Below, one piece after another: positions 60,435-64,000 of a DNA stretch of 64,000 bases (position 1 is its first letter; every line of letters starts with the position of its first letter). A program made the position numbers and the translations under genes. The notes below the pieces were generated by a model, which saw nothing but the letters and a program-made list of their open reading frames with translations, was not told where the DNA came from and made no database searches. The stretch lies in assembly GCA_050953005.1 (NCBI GenBank), contig JBMNLV010000001.1:124001-188000 (forward strand), given 5' to 3'. The stretch comes from UBA6115 sp050953005. GTDB lineage: Bacteria; Bacillota; Clostridia; Christensenellales; Aristaeellaceae.

Positions 60435-61043
60435 ATGAAAGAGAGCATGCGTTCCTTTATCGCTTTTCTGGCAGGGATTCTTGTTTTTGCGCTGCTGTAT
60501 TTCCTGGCTTCCTGGCATATTCTGGTCAGCGGGCTCATTGCGCTTTTGATATACGGGGCAGTTTTCCTCCTGACCAAACCTGTCAAGCGCATCGGCAACA
60601 CCCGGGTGGACAGTCTTAAGGGTGGGCAGGAACTGCTGCAGATCATGTCAGACGCTCATGAAGACATGCAGGTGATCTATCGGGCTTCCCAAGTCACCAT
60701 GGACGCTCAGATTGACGTGAAGGCGAAAAAATTGCATGAGCTTGGCAACCGCCTGCTCACCTACTTGGGCAACAACCCGGAGAAAATTTCATCTGCCAGG
60801 CGTTTTTTCAGCTTTTATCTGGATACAGGAGCCAACATCCTCAGCAAATACATGAACCTCATCGCCTCCAATCCGGACAGCCCGCAGGTGCAGCGGCTGA
60901 CACCGGAAACAGCCCGAGCGCTGGACATCCTCCATGACGCTTTCATGAAGCAATTCAATAAGCTGATGCAAAATGAGGTGATGGACGTGGAGGCGGATAT
61001 TGATTTGCTGGAGAAAACATTGCATCTGGAGGGTGGGCTGTGA
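60435..61043 (+). CDS. XpaC-like membrane protein
   Basis: 202 residues from the ATG at 60435, with GGAG upstream. Two N-terminal helices (FIAFLAGILVFALLYFLASW and ILVSGLIALLIYGAVFLL), then a long helical cytoplasmic part (VDSLKGGQELLQIMSDAHEDMQ). This is the XpaC (5-bromo-4-chloroindolyl phosphate hydrolysis) architecture that is often paired with TelA, as here. Biochemical role unknown. Overlaps the next gene by 4 bases. Confidence 0.78.
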   Translation: MKESMRSFIAFLAGILVFALLYFLASWHILVSGLIALLIYGAVFLLTKPVKRIGNTRVDSLKGGQELLQIMSDAHEDMQVIYRASQVTMDAQIDVKAKKLHELGNRLLTYLGNNPEKISSARRFFSFYLDTGANILSKYMNLIASNPDSPQVQRLTPETARALDILHDAFMKQFNKLMQNEVMDVEADIDLLEKTLHLEGGL

Positions 61044-62101
61044 AAGCAAAACATTGGGGATTGTTGCTGCTGGTGCTGGTAATTGTCGTTGCCGGAGTTT
61101 ACTCCTGGTTCCAAGGCAAGGAAGCCCAGCAGGTGGAAATCACGGGGTATATCGGCGGGGAAAAGATTGGCCTGGTGGATGACCCGGAAGTAAAAAAGAT
61201 TCTGCTGAAAAATAAAAAGCTGACCCTGCACTATCAGAAGGCCGGTTCCCTGGACATGATCCGCCTGGACCATAACGGCAGGGACTACCTATGGCCCTCC
61301 AGCCAGACCGCTCTTGAATTATACGAAAAGACCTTTGGCAAGCCGCCCCAAAGCGAGATTGTCTTCAATACTCCCATTGTGCTGTACACCCGGCAGATGG
61401 TGGCAGATGCGCTGATGAAGGCAGGCTATGTTACCCAGCAGGACGGTGTGTATTTTTTGGACATGAAAGCCTTCCTGCCGGTATTGGAAAAAGGCGAGCG
61501 CTGGGAAAGCCTGGGGCTTCCCCTGTACGGCCCTGTGCTGGTGTCTACCACCAACCCCACCAAGTCCAATTCCGGCAACATGTTCGCTGGCCTGCTGGCC
61601 AACATGATCAACGGTGGCAATGTGGTGACCCAGGAGGGTGTGGACGCGGTCATCCCCCGGCTCAAGGCGCTGATTGAGCGGCTGGGTTATATGGAAACCA
61701 GCTCTGCGGATATCTTTAGCCAATTTTTGAAAACCGGTGTGGGCGCCCGGCCTCTGGTGGCCGGTTATGAAAGCCAATTGCTGGAGTTTGCGCACACCAA
61801 TCCGGAGGACTACCAACAAATCAAAGATGATGTGGTGCTGCTGTACCCGGTGCCTACCGTGTGGTCCAGCCATGTGTACATCGCTCTGAGCGAAAAGGGC
61901 AAAATTGGGCTGGAGGCGCTGCTTACGCCGGAAATTCAGGCCCTGGCCTGGGAGAAGCATGGCTTCCGCACGGGCATCAACGCTGCCAACATGGACGTGT
62001 CAAAAATCACTGTGCCGGGCATTACACCGGTGATATCCAAAATCATCCAGATGCCGGATTCCCAAGTAATGGAGAAACTCATCCAGTCCCTGGAGCATTG
62101 A
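61040..62101 (+). CDS. Membrane-anchored solute-binding-like protein
   Basis: 353 residues. Single N-terminal anchor (WGLLLLVLVIVVAGVYSWF), no lipobox. The rest resembles the binding-like half of the VWA lipoprotein upstream: shared SNSG motif (STTNPTKSNSGNMFAGLLANM versus TSATQSNSGCSAYIG) and similar order of segments to the C-terminal VYPVPT region. It may form a complex with that protein. Five bases from telA. Confidence 0.72.
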   Translation: MKAKHWGLLLLVLVIVVAGVYSWFQGKEAQQVEITGYIGGEKIGLVDDPEVKKILLKNKKLTLHYQKAGSLDMIRLDHNGRDYLWPSSQTALELYEKTFGKPPQSEIVFNTPIVLYTRQMVADALMKAGYVTQQDGVYFLDMKAFLPVLEKGERWESLGLPLYGPVLVSTTNPTKSNSGNMFAGLLANMINGGNVVTQEGVDAVIPRLKALIERLGYMETSSADIFSQFLKTGVGARPLVAGYESQLLEFAHTNPEDYQQIKDDVVLLYPVPTVWSSHVYIALSEKGKIGLEALLTPEIQALAWEKHGFRTGINAANMDVSKITVPGITPVISKIIQMPDSQVMEKLIQSLEH

Positions 62102-62106
62102 GCAGC

Positions 62107-63076
62107 ATGACGACTGTCTTTGACCCTGTTCAAATTGCAAAGGATTTTGAAACCCGGGCACAGCTTACGCCGAAAAAGAAGCAAGATATTCTGTCCCAAG
62201 CCCAGGGCATTGACCTGAAGGACGCCCTTACCGCAACCGGCTATGGCGCTAAGGAACAGCGCGACTTGGGAGATGTATCGGACCTCCTGCTCAAAAGGAG
62301 CTTCCAGCGGCGCTTTGGAGGACGCAGTAGCTGCCATCTATGCTTTGCAGGAGCAGATTGCCAGCCTTGACATTGCCTCCCTTGGCAAGCCCAGGGGCTT
62401 TTTTGCTTCACTCTTTTCACCTGAAAAGCGGCAGTACAATGCTTTGCGGCGGGACTATACGCAAATCACCTATCTGGTGGATCGCCTGGCCAATCAAATG
62501 GATATGGCCAGGCTGGCGATTCAAAAGGAAATCGGCTTGTTAGATACCCTGTATGAGACCAACCAGGCATGCTATCACGCTCTGGAACTAAAAATCCTGG
62601 CCGGAGAACAAGCCCTGGTCATGGCGGAACAGGAAACAAAAGCAGAAGATCAATCGGCTTCAAAGTCGTTTGCAGATCTGTTTTCAAACCGCCTTCACCA
62701 GCTGCGCCAGTCCAAAACCATCAGCATGCAGCTGGCTGTACAGATCCGCCTGACCCAGCACAACCAGCAGTTGGTGGCCGACAAGCTCAAACAGATGACG
62801 GACTTTGCTCTCCCCTTGTGGCAAAACCAGCTGGCCCTGGCGTTGAACATGAGCCGTCAGCAGGAGGCATTATCCGCCTATCGCAAGGCTGCCCGGCAGA
62901 CAACGGAAGCAATGGGTCAAGCCAGGCAAGCCCTCCGGGAAGGAAGCAAAGGTACCGTACGGGAAGGTGAAACTGTGCTCACAGAGCTGGAACGCTTGAA
63001 GGAGGCTGACCTTCAGCTTCAGCAGCTGCTGGAAGAGACCCTTCTCAGCGCTCAGCAAGCTAACACTGCAAATTAA
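62107..63076 (+). pseudogene. TelA-family toxic-anion-resistance protein with one frameshift
   Basis: The ATG at 62107 opens 63 codons ending ...DVSDLLLK in one frame; at the AAAA run (62293-62296) the family sequence moves to the next frame: GASSGALEDAVAAIYALQEQI and on to 63076. Removing one A joins them into a ~322-residue TelA-like protein of long helices (LRRDYTQITYLVDRLANQMD, ISMQLAVQIRLTQHNQQLV). This may be a real mutation, a sequencing error or slippage. TelA proteins are linked to tellurite and cell-envelope stress resistance. Both parts otherwise look under selection. Confidence 0.8.
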
Positions 63077-63079
63077 GAG

Positions 63080-63426
63080 ATGATAAACAAGTCTTTGCGT
63101 GCCATTCTGCTGCTCGTGTCGGTTTTCTTGGGTATATTGTTGGGATGCCGGCAGGTTTTGCCCCCGAAAGCCCCGTGGATATGGATGAAACGCCCATTGC
63201 TATCAACGAGGCGGATCAGGGGCCCGACTTTCAGCTGATGCTGACCCACATCCGGGAAATGGCGGGGGAAGTGCACAGCGTGGGCAGCCCCGGACTTGAA
63301 CGTGCCCAAGGGTACCTGAAAAACCAGCTGGAAAACATGGGATATGAGAATCAAAAATTATTAGATGATATTCAAGAGTATTTTGAAATTGGGAAAAAGA
63401 CAAGAAATGTTAAGTCCTCAGGATAA
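63080..63426 (+). pseudogene. M28-type peptidase, frameshifted N-terminal fragment
   Basis: ATG at 63080, 3 bases after telA, gives a lipoprotein signal (AILLLVSVFLGILLGC). After a shift near 63148 (TTTTGCCCCC run) the frame reads SPVDMDETPIAINEADQG, then FQLMLTHIREMAGEVHSVGSPG and ERAQGYLKNQLENMGY, the N-terminal region of M28 zinc aminopeptidases. After about 63345 similarity ends and an AT-rich tail reads to a stop at 63426. The metal-binding body is missing, so the gene is dead; the tail may be from a different source. No gene is seen from 63427 to 63586. Confidence 0.65.
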
Positions 63427-63586
63427 CAGGTGCTGACAAATTAAATTCGCAGCTTCGAACGTCGCTTAATATATCATAAAGCCTTTTCTGTTTCAGGCAA
63501 ACAAAGCTTGCGCCAAAGACCGCCATTTTGATATGCTGTGTGTAATGGGAAGCTTGTTCGTTCTTGATGCGTGGCGGAGGTCCGTG

Positions 63587-64000
63587 ATGAAAAAAATTAC
63601 CTTCCTTTTGTTGGCTGTCCTGTTGTTGATTCCGTGTTTAACCAGCGGCGCCACTGTTTATGAAACCATTCGCCCGGAAGCCAGGGGAGAGGAAGTGGCC
63701 AGGCTTCAGCAGGCGCTGCTTGCGGAAGGCTATTCCCTTGCTGTGGACGGCATCTATGGCAGGCAAACCCGGCGTGCGGTGACCCTGTTTCAACGTGCCA
63801 AGGGGCTCAAGGTGGACGGCATCGCCGGGAATGAGACTTTAAGCCGGCTGTATGGAAACAAAACCCCGCGGGCAGATGCCGCCCCTGCTACCTCTGCCGT
63901 CCCCACCGTCTCTGCCACATCCGCCACCCTGCGCCCGGGCATGCGCGGCACGGCGGTGCAAGCCCTGCAGGAAGCTTTGAACCGGCATGGCTTTGGCTTA
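63587..64000 (+). CDS. Secreted peptidoglycan-binding protein (partial, 3' end outside window)
   Basis: ATG at 63587 with GGCGGAGG about 7 bases upstream; open to the window end (138 codons). Signal peptide ITFLLLAVLLLIPCLTSGA. A PG_binding_1 repeat follows (GEEVARLQQALLAEGYSLAV, DGIYGRQTRRAVTLFQRAKG, VDGIAGNETLSRL), then an Ala/Thr/Pro linker and the start of a second repeat (LRPGMRGTAVQALQEALNRHG). Such proteins usually end in a wall hydrolase domain, often SleB-like, which is not visible here. Confidence 0.85.
   Translation, partial: MKKITFLLLAVLLLIPCLTSGATVYETIRPEARGEEVARLQQALLAEGYSLAVDGIYGRQTRRAVTLFQRAKGLKVDGIAGNETLSRLYGNKTPRADAAPATSAVPTVSATSATLRPGMRGTAVQALQEALNRHGFGL

Overview
The window looks like chromosomal DNA of a moderately GC-rich member of the Bacillota, class Clostridia. 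The strongest sign is the long minus-strand block yicC-gmk-rpoZ-coaBC-priA-def-fmt-rsmB-rlmN-stp-prkC-rsgA-rpe, which is the usual Clostridia housekeeping order. PASTA-kinase signalling, an SDR-type fructuronate reductase, EFR1-type flavodoxin-ferredoxins and TelA/XpaC proteins fit the same group. I cannot name genus or family from sequence alone.

Layout. 1-1,100: the 3' end of a phospholipase-D-like protein and a decayed IS630 transposase. 1,070-2,514: promoter, tRNA-Gly(CCC) and tuf. 2,532-3,746: a decayed IS1182-like element whose hairpin ends lie between the convergent tuf and rplJL units. 3,766-4,922: rplL, rplJ, the L10 leader and a good promoter, cut off from rplKA and rpoBC. 5,029-19,249: the housekeeping operon, including an RsmB with a 57-bp tandem repeat in a long N-terminal extension. 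19,571-23,409: a GH3 glycosidase and an AraC regulator. 23,738-38,769: one long co-directional sugar operon. 39,046-46,350: decayed acetyltransferases, a two-component system with a MacA/MacB-like efflux system, and a broken histidine kinase. 46,453-58,609: accessory genes (SPFH, CPBP, flavodoxin-like proteins, alpha/beta hydrolases, MarR, TetR and XRE regulators). 58,787-63,076: a four-gene VWA/XpaC/solute-binding-like/TelA cluster. 63,080-64,000: a truncated M28 peptidase and the start of a peptidoglycan-binding protein.

Most interesting: the sugar operon. It encodes a ribose-type ABC importer (one ATPase, two permeases, two paralogous binding proteins), a HAD phosphatase, a GH3 enzyme, and then uronate isomerase, SDR fructuronate reductase, a PfkB kinase, 6-phosphogluconate dehydrogenase and a LarA-superfamily protein. 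Mannonate dehydratase and KDPG aldolase, expected for the classical Ashwell route, are absent from the operon. If the LarA homologue epimerises D-mannonate to D-gluconate and the PfkB protein phosphorylates gluconate, the set is a complete route from D-glucuronate to ribulose 5-phosphate. This is inference, but each gene has a place in it.

Second: the VWA lipoprotein/XpaC/solute-binding-like/TelA cluster, an envelope-associated system whose role I cannot assign. Several regulatory sites can be read directly: paired TetR half-site palindromes over a promoter, a MarR-type palindrome beside a promoter, and two 11-bp-spaced direct repeats between a response-regulator gene and the efflux operon. 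The window also shows gene decay: two transposases, two acetyltransferases, a histidine kinase, telA and the M28 peptidase all carry frameshifts or truncations.
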